This document shows, piece by piece, positions 14,501 through 26,500 of a stretch of 64,000 nucleotides of DNA. Every line of letters begins with the position of its first letter. The stretch's first letter is position 1. Origin of the DNA: Nematostella vectensis (Eukaryota > Cnidaria > Anthozoa > Actiniaria > Edwardsiidae); NCBI RefSeq assembly GCF_932526225.1, contig NC_064042.1, forward strand, positions 11,050,540 to 11,114,539, read 5' to 3'. A model generated the notes under the pieces. The model saw nothing but the letters and a program-made list of their open reading frames with translations. It had not been told where the DNA came from and did not search any database. The position numbers and the translations under genes were made by a program.

Positions 14501-17500
14501 TTACGGCGCTGCATCGACCTAGGGGTCCCAACACACAAATACTGAAAATATTAAAAGCGATTCCCTATTAACCTGTTTGCTGTTGATGTTTAAGGACTGA
14601 CTGGTAGGTGGCCGTTTCTTCGTTGATTAATCTGGTTATATCGGTCTAGAGGTCGCCTGAACCAATAAAACTGATTCACATCAATAGTATCATTAGTGCA
14701 AAAGCAGCATGTCGAATTGACTAGCAGCCATTATTGAAAATATGTATGATTTCATCAAACCGCTACAATGCCCTAGACAATGGGTCACCACAAGGTGTTA
14801 TTGACTGGGTACCGTACTCATTTGAGTAGGAAGAATGGCGCCGGATTGATCGAATGACAAGCGTTTTGATCGTAAAGTCTCTGATGCGATTGCGATCTTG
14901 AGAGTAGAAGTAATCAAAATTTTAATTGAGGGGCGAGAAATTTCCCCGACGCAATTTTGATTGGAATTGTGAATGCAGGTTATAAGAGGAGGTGATCATC
15001 CATTTGCCAATATTAATCATGTAATAATTTGGAATACTATTCCTGATTCATAAAATGTTGTAATTCCTTTAGACTATTGAAAAAGCAATACAAAAATGTT
15101 ATTTTACTGTAACAATTTTTAGATTCCACCGGGAGCTATAGTATATATATAGTCTTTACACAGGTACCCAACTTATAGTGTTTAAAAGAAATTTGCCTTT
15201 CCACAGGGTACCCATATATCACACCATCATATCATACCACAGGGTGACCGAGTATCCGGGAGCTGTTTAACCCCAAGTATTTTTTGGTGTGTTAATAGTT
15301 TCCTTTAATTTTTCTCAGGTCAGTAAGTTGAACCAGCGCATCGACCAACTGACGCGTGAGAACCAGAGACTGGACGAGCAAGTCTTCAACATCCGCTCAG
15401 AATGCAAGCGCCACCAGGAGGACCTGTCAGCGGCGAATCGCAAAACCCGCGAACGGGAACGCGAGATAGAGAGCCTGAGGCGAGAGCTGAGCTCCAAAGG
15501 GCGCTCACTCGAGAAAATACGCATCGAAAAAGTGAGGATATATGTGCATAGAATAAAAAAAATCATTATTCATAAAAAAAATTGAAGTAGGCCCGAAAAA
15601 AGTAGAACGCCCTTGTGCCCCTGATGAACATTATTTGCGTGACGCGTGTTTTCGTAGGCGATAAAACATGCAAACGGCACCTATTACAGTTGTGAACTTA
15701 ATTCGCTCGAATAACCCTGAAATTCTTTCTATCCTATGATATAAATGGCTTAATTTCCTTTTTGGAGTATAAAAAATGCAGGAAAACTTATTTCTCAAAA
15801 TGATGAGAGATATTCAAAGCCTAAACAAAAAAAAAAAACAGTGTCACGAAAGTCAGTTCAGCTCTTCGAAACCTGGATCAAAATTCCCTTGAAGCGAATT
15901 ACTACCTTCATTCACTACAGCTTACGCAAGCTATTGTAGCGATTGGTGGAAGACCAGGGCGGTGCATCTGTCAGAGTTTACTGACGTTGGTCGTCATTTT
16001 TAGGAGACCATCGAGCGGGAGCTGGCGACGTTGCGCACTGAGATGTCCATGACTGTCACGCAATCTCAGGACGTGCAGTCGTCAGGTGTTGACGAGACGG
16101 AGTTCTTCATGATGCGTGACGAGCTGACCCAGATGGACGCCAATCACCAGTTGGTGGTGGACGAGCGTGACAACCTGCTTAACGAGAACGCCGAGTTGCA
16201 AGCCAAGGTTAGAGCACAAATCGTGACTAAAACATTTAAGACTGGTTCTTAGTAAGACGTAGGAATCTTTCACTAGTGTTTAGGTTCAAGTGAGAAAAGG
16301 AAATAACGGCATTGCGTTTGCGTTTCGGTGAGAACCAACCATTGTGGTTTTGAGTTTACTTACGACAAGCACTTAATTACACTTAACACACCACATTACC
16401 TCACACACAACCCAACAAACAAAATAACACTGTAGCATATTGAACCGCATTGTATCAAACCATGGAACACCACGCCGCATTATATCACGCAACACCACGG
16501 TACAACTTATAAAAAAGTGAAGTGAGGACCAGCTAAGGTGACGGTAGGTCAGTGGCCATATCGGTGCGCGAATTTTTTAACATGCGCATCTCGTGCCACC
16601 CTTTGATGTAAAAGTGCTTGTACCGTTTCAAATTCTATAGACTCCCCTGAGATAGAGATCAGAGATAAAAAAGGAGATAAAGACGAGATCACGAAATCAC
16701 ACCACGTTACACCAAACAAATTCGCAACACACAACACAGCACACACGATACCGCGGCACCATACCATGCTGCAGTATAAACCATAAAGTACCACACCACA
16801 AACATGCCACGCCAAGTCGAACGAAATCACACTACAACAAGTTTATACTGCTCAATAACACCATAGAGTTGGCCCGATTTGCCTTCAATATATTTCCAAC
16901 TATCGCACCCTAAGAAAAATAATTTGAAAAGGCGCGCGGAGAGGACCCCGCATAAGATTTTCGTAAATAGCGTTTTAATTTGTACTTGAATTTTCCAAAA
17001 CAATTATTAAAACATCGGGAGTAGTGTCGTATTCAGGCGAGCATACCGCAATGTACCACAAAACATAATCCGAAATAACCGCTGTGCTGCTCTGTGCTTC
17101 AGATCAGCCGCCTTGAAGACGACGTCAGCCGTTATCGCCGAAATGCGAACAACGCCACCAAGAACGAGAAACAAGTTGTCACCAAATACGAAGTTCAAGT
17201 GAGTGACCAATACCTTAAAACGTCGTCTCGTGTATGATAAATAACACCCCTAAAAGAGAACAGTCGATATGTTTTTTTTTAGTTGTCATCCACGTTTTTG
17301 ATGTTGTTTTTGTTGTTCATGAATCTTGAGAAATCTTTACGTGATAAATAACCTCGATCTTGTTAATGTTTTGATTTCGTTTTATGTGAGAGAGTATGAA
17401 ATAATAAACCATCCTGCTAAGAGATTTTTTTTTCTTTTCTTTGTGCAGTTCCAGAGCACTGTCAAGCAAAGAGACACTCTTCGTGACCAGGTTGACGATT

Positions 17501-20500
17501 TGCGCAAGGAACTTCAGCGCTGCCGTGAGATAATCAGCAAACTCCAGAATGAGGTCCGAGAAAACCAGCGCGTCGCAAACAAAGCCAAGGAAGAGTGCGC
17601 CCTTAAAGACCACAAGATCGACCAACTGCGCGGCCAGAACGACGACCTAGAAGAACAAATAGAGAGCTTGAAATCCGAATTGAATAGATCTGAAACTGCT
17701 TTGCAGGTCCAGAAACGCCAGTACAAGACTCTAGAGGATGTGATTTCTAAGCATGAAATAAAGATCTCTCAGCTGGAAAATAATGCGAAAAGCTTTCAGG
17801 AGGAGCGCGATAGAATTGAACGTGATATGATTCTGATGCAAGGAAAGTTGAAGGATAATGAATCGGACCAGCTTAAGTGGAAGGATAGAGTCCACGAGTG
17901 GGAATCTGTAGAAGTTATGTTGAAGAAACAGGTCGATGATCTGACCAATGAGCTAGAGGTTACCAAGACCAAGGTTTCGGATCGGGTAGACGGGGCGATG
18001 GTCAGCCGAGTACAGGAACTTGAGAGCCAATTGGACGACACCAGTAACTCTGTCAATAACCTCAAATCAGATTACGACATGGTACTTAGGGACAGAGATG
18101 ATCTGAGGAAGGAGATCGAGGTGATCTCAACAAAGTTGACAACTACGAACGAGAAGTTGAATATCAGGGAGAATGAAAGGGCCGATTTGGAAAGGAAGGT
18201 GATGGAATCGGACAATAAGCTAGCGAAACTCCAATCTCAGCTTGACGCGGCATTAACTGCGAGGGATAGACTCAAGTCCGACTTACAAGTCGAGAAAATG
18301 AAGGCAGGCGAGTTAAAGAATAATTTAATCAAAACTGAAGCAGAGGTGGCGGAGCTTCAACGCGCCGCTGATCGTCACAAAGCGGATATTGATAGACGCG
18401 AAAAGACCATAAGCGATTTACGCTCTGCGAATGATCAGCTTGAAGAAAGGATGGACGGATATCGAGCGGAAAATGACGCACTTGAAAAACGCAACGCTGG
18501 ACTTGAGCACGAGAAAAACGACCTCCATGATCAGCTGCTAGATTTACAGAAACAAGTGAAGGAGGTGCAAACGAACTATAACATCACGTCTGAAGAGAGA
18601 GACCGTATTAACGAGGATCTCCAGTCTTACTACAAGCAGCTGAGTGATCTGCAGTCAAAATATAACGTCTGCGAGGAGCAGAGAAATGATTTCCAGAAGC
18701 AAGCTAGTGGACTCAAGCAGCAGTCCAATCGGTTCCGTGATGAACGAGACAAAGCGCAGAGAGACAACTCTGTGCTTGAATCCGAAGTCAAGGAATTGAC
18801 AGCGCACGAAAATTTGCTTGTCGACGAGATTGAGAACCTGAAGCGAGAACTCGGAGAGGTGAAGCGAACTGCTGAGAACTTAAGGAAAGACCTGGAAGGG
18901 AGAGATGAAGTGATAAAGCAACTAAGACCAAAAGTCAAGGAGCTTCTTGAAGAGAACGATAGCCTTAAAATTGAACTTGAAAGCTTGAAGCGAAGCTACG
19001 AGGATCTGGAGGAGCAGTATCGAGTAATGGAAGACAAGTACCTGAGTGCGCAAAAGGAGCTGAAGGTGTTAAACGAAGAAGGCGACAACAAGGCTTTTGA
19101 GCAGCTTCAGACGGAGGCGAGTGTGATCCAAATGAAAGTGGACGAAGTGGAGTCTTCCTACATGGATGCCGTGGATAGGTAAGTCATGCGCTGACAGACC
19201 TGCCATTCTGTTATTCAGATATTCACTTGCTAGCTCATTCAGTTAGTCAGTCAGTGACTAAGTCAATCACGAAGGCATTAGATTGGTCGTCAGTCTATCG
19301 ATTGATAGATCGGTCGTTCTTTCGTTTCTTTTTTCTGCTCAGCAAATATTTAAAAAAATACCAACAAGTGATTAACCCGAAATCAACAATAACAACAACA
19401 ACAAAAAACACAATAATATGGGTTGACCTAGTAGACCAGATAGCCTTAAATCATTATCTGGCCAGTCCAACCGTACCTGAATTGCTATCTCACTAGCTAG
19501 GCAACACCTCATTTCATGGACTTTGTTGTGTATGAGCCATACTCACCAGGCCTGACTGTTTACAGGGAGAAAGATCTGGCGGGGCAGCTCGAGGATGAGC
19601 GAGAAAAGAATCAGTTTCTCCAGATGGACAACGAGGAGCTGAAGAAAACCATCAAAACTCTTACTAATAAAGTGAGCGAGAAACAACGGGAGGTTGATCG
19701 GCTTGAGAACGACATGGATGTCGCAGAGGAGAAAATCATTTCGCTTAATCTCGAGGTGGAAAAGGTTTCAGAAGAGAAGTCGAGTGACTACCAAAGAATG
19801 GTGGCCGCAGAAAGCCGAGTAGCAGAATTAGAAAAGGACCTCGAGGGTGCAAAACACGACAAGGAGGAAGCGGAAAAAGATGCGTACAGCTTGCAAACGA
19901 AGGTCTCGAAACTTGAGACACAACTCGAGACAAGTCGGCGGCAAGTTACGCAATTAAGAGAACAATTAGACGCTATAAATAGTCAGTTGCTGGAATACAA
20001 GGAACGGTTAGTGCAGACAGAAGGGAAGTCGTCCCAAAACGAGAAGTTCAGTGAGACATTAAATAGTGTCATTAGTAGGAAAGATAAAGCGATTGATGAG
20101 TTGAATGCGAAGATAAGGCATCTACAAGGAGATTATGATAAAACTAGGCGACAGCTGAATAAGATATTGGTGGAGAATGAGAACCTCAAAGGCAGTAAAG
20201 AGGACTTGGAGAGGCGCGTTGTTGTGGCAGAGAACAGACTACGGGATACCGATAGTGAGATGAAGGGATGGAGGGATATTCGAAGTAGTCTTGAAAGAGA
20301 TCTTCAAAGTAGGGATCATTCCATTGATGATCTTGAGTCTGCAGTTGTCTCCCTGAAGAAGGAAAGGGATCAAAAGTCTGGTGATCTCGCGACCGTGAAA
20401 GATGAGCACAGAAAGGCGAAAGAGAGCCTTGTGACTGCGCAGAATCAACTACGAGAGCGTGACCGAACAATAAACAGCTTGAAAAAGGAAGTCAAAGACA

Positions 20501-23500
20501 AGCAAAGCATCATTGATGGTCTGATGGGATCCACAAATTCTTACGCCAACGAGATGACTACACTCAAGAAGGAGGTGGAGGTAACGCGATACAGTAACCA
20601 GGAAAAGGTCAGGGATCTCCAAGACCAGTTGAATCAAGCTAACATCAAGGTTTCAAGGCTCGAGAATGTTCTAGGCAATCTTCAAAAGGAGAAAGATATA
20701 TTGTCTAACGAACGCAACGGTTATCAGAACAAGGCTTACGAGTTTGAGAACCTCTATAATGGATTACAAGATCGAGAGGATGACTTGAAAAATGAAATAC
20801 AATCTCAAGCAAATAAACTCGAACGACTAGAGGCGGATTTCAAGAAGTCACAGAAGCGCATTCTCGAATTGCAATACCATCAGGGCCAACTAGAGAGAAA
20901 GATTACTGACCTGGAGACGGCAAATGAGCGGCTAAAGAATGACAAGAAAGATCTTAAGGCCGATTTAATCGCTGCAAATGCGACTATCACCGACTTGGAG
21001 TTGAAGACCGAGTTCTCAGATAAGGAAATTGTGTCTTTGAAAAAGCAGCTAGACGATGCGATGAGCCGTGGTTCGATGGGTAAAGATGGCTACCGCAAGC
21101 TTCAACAACAACTTGTGGAGATGAGAGTGTTGGTGGAGACCTCCCAAGCGAAGCTAAACGAGAAGGATAACCAGATCCAGCAGCTCCTAACCTCCAAGGA
21201 TTTCCTTGAAGACGAGATCGACAATTTGAAGGCTGCCATTGACAAGACGGAGAAAGAAAAAGAAGACTTGAAGGCAGATATTGATGAGTTAAAAGCTGAG
21301 AACATTAAACTCAATAAGTTGATAAATGATATGGAAGCGGGAATAAAACGTACTCAGACTGAAAGCGACAGGATCGCTTTTGAGAATGAATCAAACGTGA
21401 AGAAAATAAAATCGCTTGAGAACCAAATCACTGCCTTAAAGAAGAACGAACAGAGTAACAAGGAGAAGATTAACGAGCTCAGAAACATGCTAAATACGCA
21501 TCGAGACGACAGGATGGTAGCCGATAAGACTGCCAATGAACTGAAGAGTAAGGTGGAGTTCTACATAAAAGATATCGAAGCCAAAGATCGTACAATTGAT
21601 GATCTTAGGAACGAGAGGGACGGGCTTGTCAAGGAAAACGGCGACTTGAAGAGAGAACTCGCTCGCATCGAGAACGAACACAATAAGGTAGTGAGAGAGA
21701 AAGTCGATATCGAGAAGTGCTACAAGACGATCGAGGAGCAAACAAGATCGATGGCAGATGATTATGACTCAAACAAAGGCGGAGCATCCAATCTAAGCGA
21801 CGAAGTCGTTATTCTAAGAAAAAGAGTTGAAGATTTTGAGAGAGCTGATAAGGAAAATAAAGACAAGGATAGAGAGTTCAGGGACCGTGCACAGGCTTAT
21901 GAGAGCAAGATCGCGAAACTGGAATCAACGAATGACATACAAAGTGAGAAGATCCTTGAGCTGGAGAACGACCTACAGGCCGCAAATGATGAATTAGCAC
22001 CGCTGTACGAGGCTAGAGATCGCGCTGTGCACGAGTTGGAAACGACACTTCGCGAGATTGAGGAGACAAAGACATACGTCAGGAAAATGGAACGACAACT
22101 GGAGGATGTCAGCAAGGAGAAGACGATTCTTGAAGTCCAGGTCCAGGAGCAGGAGAGCATGGTACAGAACAACGAGATGCAGCTGCTGAACGCTGAGCGC
22201 GACTTGCAAGAGATGCTGATGGCTAAGGATGCTACAGATTCAGCTGAGAATCTGGAGTCGGTCTCCAAGGAAAGGGGTAATCTCTTGAGAGATGTGAATA
22301 GACTTCGTGAGGAAGTCTCAACAAACAAGACCACTATTACTAATGTAACCAAACGCAGGGATGAACTTGAGAAAGAGAACTTCTCGCTGAGGGGACAGGC
22401 TAGTGATGCTGAAATGAAGATCAAGGGATTAGAGCAAGATAATGATGACCTGAACAGAGAGCTTATCAAGAATCAGAAGAAGACAGCCGACCTCGAGGAG
22501 GCTGTAAACCGTCTTGTCACAGAGAAACAGAACCTTGCGGAGGAAGTAGACGATACAAGACATCGGCTTGACCAGCAGAAGGAAGCAAACATGGCGAATG
22601 AACGCGAGCTGATGGAGATTCGATCTGCTATTGAAGGTCTGGAGCGTGTTTTAGAAGACAAGGATAGTCAGATTGAGTGGTACAGAAACAGTAACAAAAC
22701 TTTAGAGGAAGACATCGCCGCCTTGAGGAAGAAGTTCGGCAACTTACGTGCTGAACATGACGACTTGCAGCATGCAAATCACGGGCTTATCTTACAGGGG
22801 CAGGAGCTAGAGTCGAAGGCAGCGGACCTGGAGCATCGCCTGGAGACGGAAGCTAATGATAAAAATAAGCTCCGGCAAGAGAATATCACTCTAGCGTCAT
22901 CGCTAAACGAGTACAAAGTAAATTATCTAACGTTAAAGAAGGAGAACGATAGGCTCCAGAATGAGATCTCTGCAATAAATAGAAAGCTAGTGTATCTGGA
23001 AACAAGGAATGAAAACCTCGAGTCGGAGAAGGACCGTTTGAAGAAGGACTTCGCGAACAGCAAGAAGGAGAGCGCTGAGTTGAGAGCCAGACTAGAAGCA
23101 TTGCTTAACGAAAAAAGCAGGCTTCAAAACGAAGTTACTCTCGTAAATAGGAAGTACACTGAGTATCGCAGCTCAATAGACGACAAGCGAGACAAGCGAA
23201 GGGTAGACCCTAATTTGCAAAAAAAACTGAAGGATCTTGAAGAATCCTATCAAAAAGCGCTGAAAGACAACGAAGATGCGGAAAGGAATTACTTAGATTT
23301 GAACAGAAAGTACAACAAGCTTGTAATGGAACACGGAAATATTAGTCGAGATCTCGAGTCTTTGAAGCATGATAATGACCTGAAGAACGAGCGCATTATC
23401 GACCTCGAGTCATCACTTGCTGTGTACCAAGGTAAAGATCTTGTTGACTCAGGCGATTACAAGAACCTGCGCAAGAAAGTCGTGACCTTAGAGCAAGAGC

Positions 23501-26500
23501 TTCAGTCGGCAAAGAATAAAATCAATCGCCTAGAGGCGTACAAGACATCCTATGAGGAAAAGCTGAGGAACCAGCAAGAGGATCTCGTAGCGGCTCAACA
23601 AAAGGCGACACAGGCAGAGGTCGCCCTTCAGGAGACGACAGACCAAGTTAACACCCTAAAGAGAGAGCTCATGGAGTTTATGAAGAAGGTCTCTGACTTG
23701 GAATCCGCTCTCCAGGCTGCGAACAACGGGAAAAATGACATGCGCATTGCGTTGCAGGATAGTCAGAACAAGCTGGGAAGTCTAGAGGAGGAGCTACAAA
23801 ATGAGATGAAGCAGCAAGCCCAACTTAAGGGAGTCCTAGAACAGACCAAGCTCAGGAATGACAACCTCAAGGAGGAGATCCTCAAGTTACAAAAGAAGCT
23901 AGCCGAGCAGCAGAAGTATTATGAAGATCAGATAAGAGATTTCCCTGAGTTAAAAGCGGTGATTGAGAGACTGCGAGAGGAAAACGAGAACCTGGAAAAC
24001 GACAATGAAATGATGAAGAACGAATTGAACTCCCTCCGTGACGAGCACGAGCGTGTATCGCTGGAATTCCGAGACATGAAATTCGACCAGCAGAAACTCG
24101 AGTTTCAAAACAATGAACTGGAGGGCACGATCCGGCTGCTTCGAGACGAGAATGAAAAGCTGAAGGTCGAGCTTGCGAATATAAAGAAGGACTACAAAGA
24201 GTTGCAAGTCACCCATGAGGAGACCAACTACGTTATGGCCACAAACGTCCAGGAGATCGAGGCTGCGCCCGAGTTACCCGACGACTACGATGCAGTAAAA
24301 CTGGATAATGAACGACTTCAAAGCGAGAATAATAATCTAATCGGCAAGCTCAAGAATAACGAGAACACTATTAATATTTTGCAAGAGGAGAAAAATAAGT
24401 CACAGGATAAGATTTTGGACTTGCAGAAGGAGTTATCAAGTAGGACGCATGAGTTACAGAAGGTGTCATCTGAGAAGGGTAAATTGGAGGCTGCCTTTGA
24501 TATACTACAGAAGAAATACGACGATCTCATGGAAGAGCGTACTGAGCTGATAGAAGAGAAGGAGACGTTGGTGAAGGAATTGGACATCATGGAAAGCAAG
24601 CTGCACGATCTTGTGTTGGAGACGCAGAAGTCGAAACAAGTAGAAGTGTCCTCTGAGCAGATATTCACCACTATTCAATCCGATTATAAGAAGCTCCAAG
24701 AGCGAGAGTCAGAGCTCGAAATTGAACTTCTGTCCGCTCTGAAGAGAGTTTCACAGCTAGAGCACGAGTTGCAAGCGGAGAAGGAGAGAGCAGGTGGACA
24801 CAGTGACTCGAACCTGGCGCTTGAAGACAGAATGAATACCCTCAAGCGAGAGATCGTTACTTATCAGGAGAAGATCTCTAGACTTGAAGTCAACTACGAG
24901 AACATCAAAGAGAGGAATAAAGACTTAAAGGATGAGATCGCTGAACTGATGATTCAGGTTAAAGAGGCAAAAACGGCGGCGAAGTCTAATGAACAAGATA
25001 AAAAGGATCTAGAGAACGAGATAATTTCCCTAAAGGGAAGAATAAAGAAGTTGGAGATCGCTTTAGAGGAAGAGCGTCGATTAAAGGAGAATTTGAAGTC
25101 GCAAGTGAATGACTACAGAAAGAGAGGAGATGATCAGTCCAAAGACTTTGGAACAAGGATGAATGAGCTTTACGTGGAGATCGAGAATTACCGCACTGAT
25201 CTCGCGGATAAAGACCGCATCATCCGAGATCAGAAGTCAAGGCAAGTCGACATGGACAACGAGATAAATAAACTAAAACGCGATCTGAACAACCAGATTA
25301 TTGACAGCGAAGGGCATTTCAAGGAGCTGGTCATCGCTAACAAGGAACGCTCAGAGATGGAAATGGCGATCGGGAACCTTCGCGGGCAAGTGCGCAACCT
25401 GGAGAGGATTATGGAAGAAGTGAACAAGGATAAAGAGGAGCTCTTGACACAGCTGGAAGATGAGAAACGAAAGGGTGACGATGATAACATGGAATACGCC
25501 AAACAGATGAATGATGCGAAGAATCAAATCGAGCGAGATCGGAAAGTGATCGCCGAGAACGAGGCTTACATCCGAGAGCTAACCGAGAAAATCACGACGA
25601 TCGAGACCGAGTTGACAATCGTGCAGAAGGAGATGGTGGAAAAGGAAGAGGATCTTAGACATCTTGGAAGAAGCCTTGACGATACAAACCAATTAAGGTC
25701 GGATATTGAAGTGGAAGTGTTATCTTTACGAAGTAAGGTAAGCAGTCTTGAAGCTCAACTAGAAAATGAGAAAAAGGAGAAATCCAACCTTCAGAAGCAA
25801 GTGATAGAACTAAGGTCGAGAGGAGACAAGGAGGTGGATGACCACGTCAAGTTTATATCTGAATTACAAGTCAAGCTGGAGAACGCGAAGAAAGATATTA
25901 TCATAAGAGATGATGACATTGAACACATGAAGAACGAGTTAGAAATTATCAAGAAGGATTATTACACAAAGCAAAACGAGTGCGAAAAGGTAAATAACAA
26001 GCTAAATAGGATCTCCAAGGAGAAGAATGAGGTGACGGTTGAGGTGATGGAGCTGAGAGAGAAAGTAATCTTCCTGGAGAGTGAGGTCAGGAAGGAAAAG
26101 ATCACGAACGAGGAGCACCAGCAAAGGGTGGAGGAGATGAGGCTGAAGGGAGATACCGATGCTGATATAATGAGCCGAGAAATCACCGAGATCAACACCC
26201 GAGTCGAGAGCTTCAGGCGAGAGATTATTGAAAAAGAAACGATAATCGAGAAGCTACGTTTCCAGTCGAGCTCGTACGAGCAAGACCTCGAGAAGCTGAA
26301 GCGAGAACTGGCGAACAAGAACAGTGAGTGCGACGGGTACATCACAGAGATTGAGAGACTGAACCAAGAGCACTCTGAGGACCAAATGGAAATCGAAACT
26401 CTAAAGTAAGTATTTTTTTGTCATCTTCATCATCACCGCCACCACCACCATCATCCTCAAAATGCATCATCACCATCAACATCATCATTATTATCATCAT

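Larger units (their letters stand above)
8798..15318 (+). other. Intron 1 of the giant gene (6.5 kb)
   Basis: This is non-coding and AT-rich. It contains overlapping inverted repeats at 10037-10146, a 22-nt poly(C) run at 10356-10377, a degenerate repeat block at about 10660-11050 and a 20-nt poly(G) run at 13272-13291. Its open frames lack recognisable motifs. Confidence 0.8.

Noticed and set aside
17326-17448. In-frame extension with ATG before exon 5
   Set aside because: It lies in intron 4, before a pyrimidine tract and TTTGTGCAG. Exon 4 joins in phase at 17449.
19516-19565. In-frame extension with ATG before exon 6, as if a gene began there
   Set aside because: The 50 bp are before a strong TTTACAG acceptor. 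The reading there is not coiled coil, and the phase fits the upstream exon exactly.
21897-22469. 190-codon Ser/Leu-rich frame on the minus strand
   Set aside because: Complement of a coiled-coil exon rich in GAG/AAG codons, which leaves antisense frames open. It has no domain.
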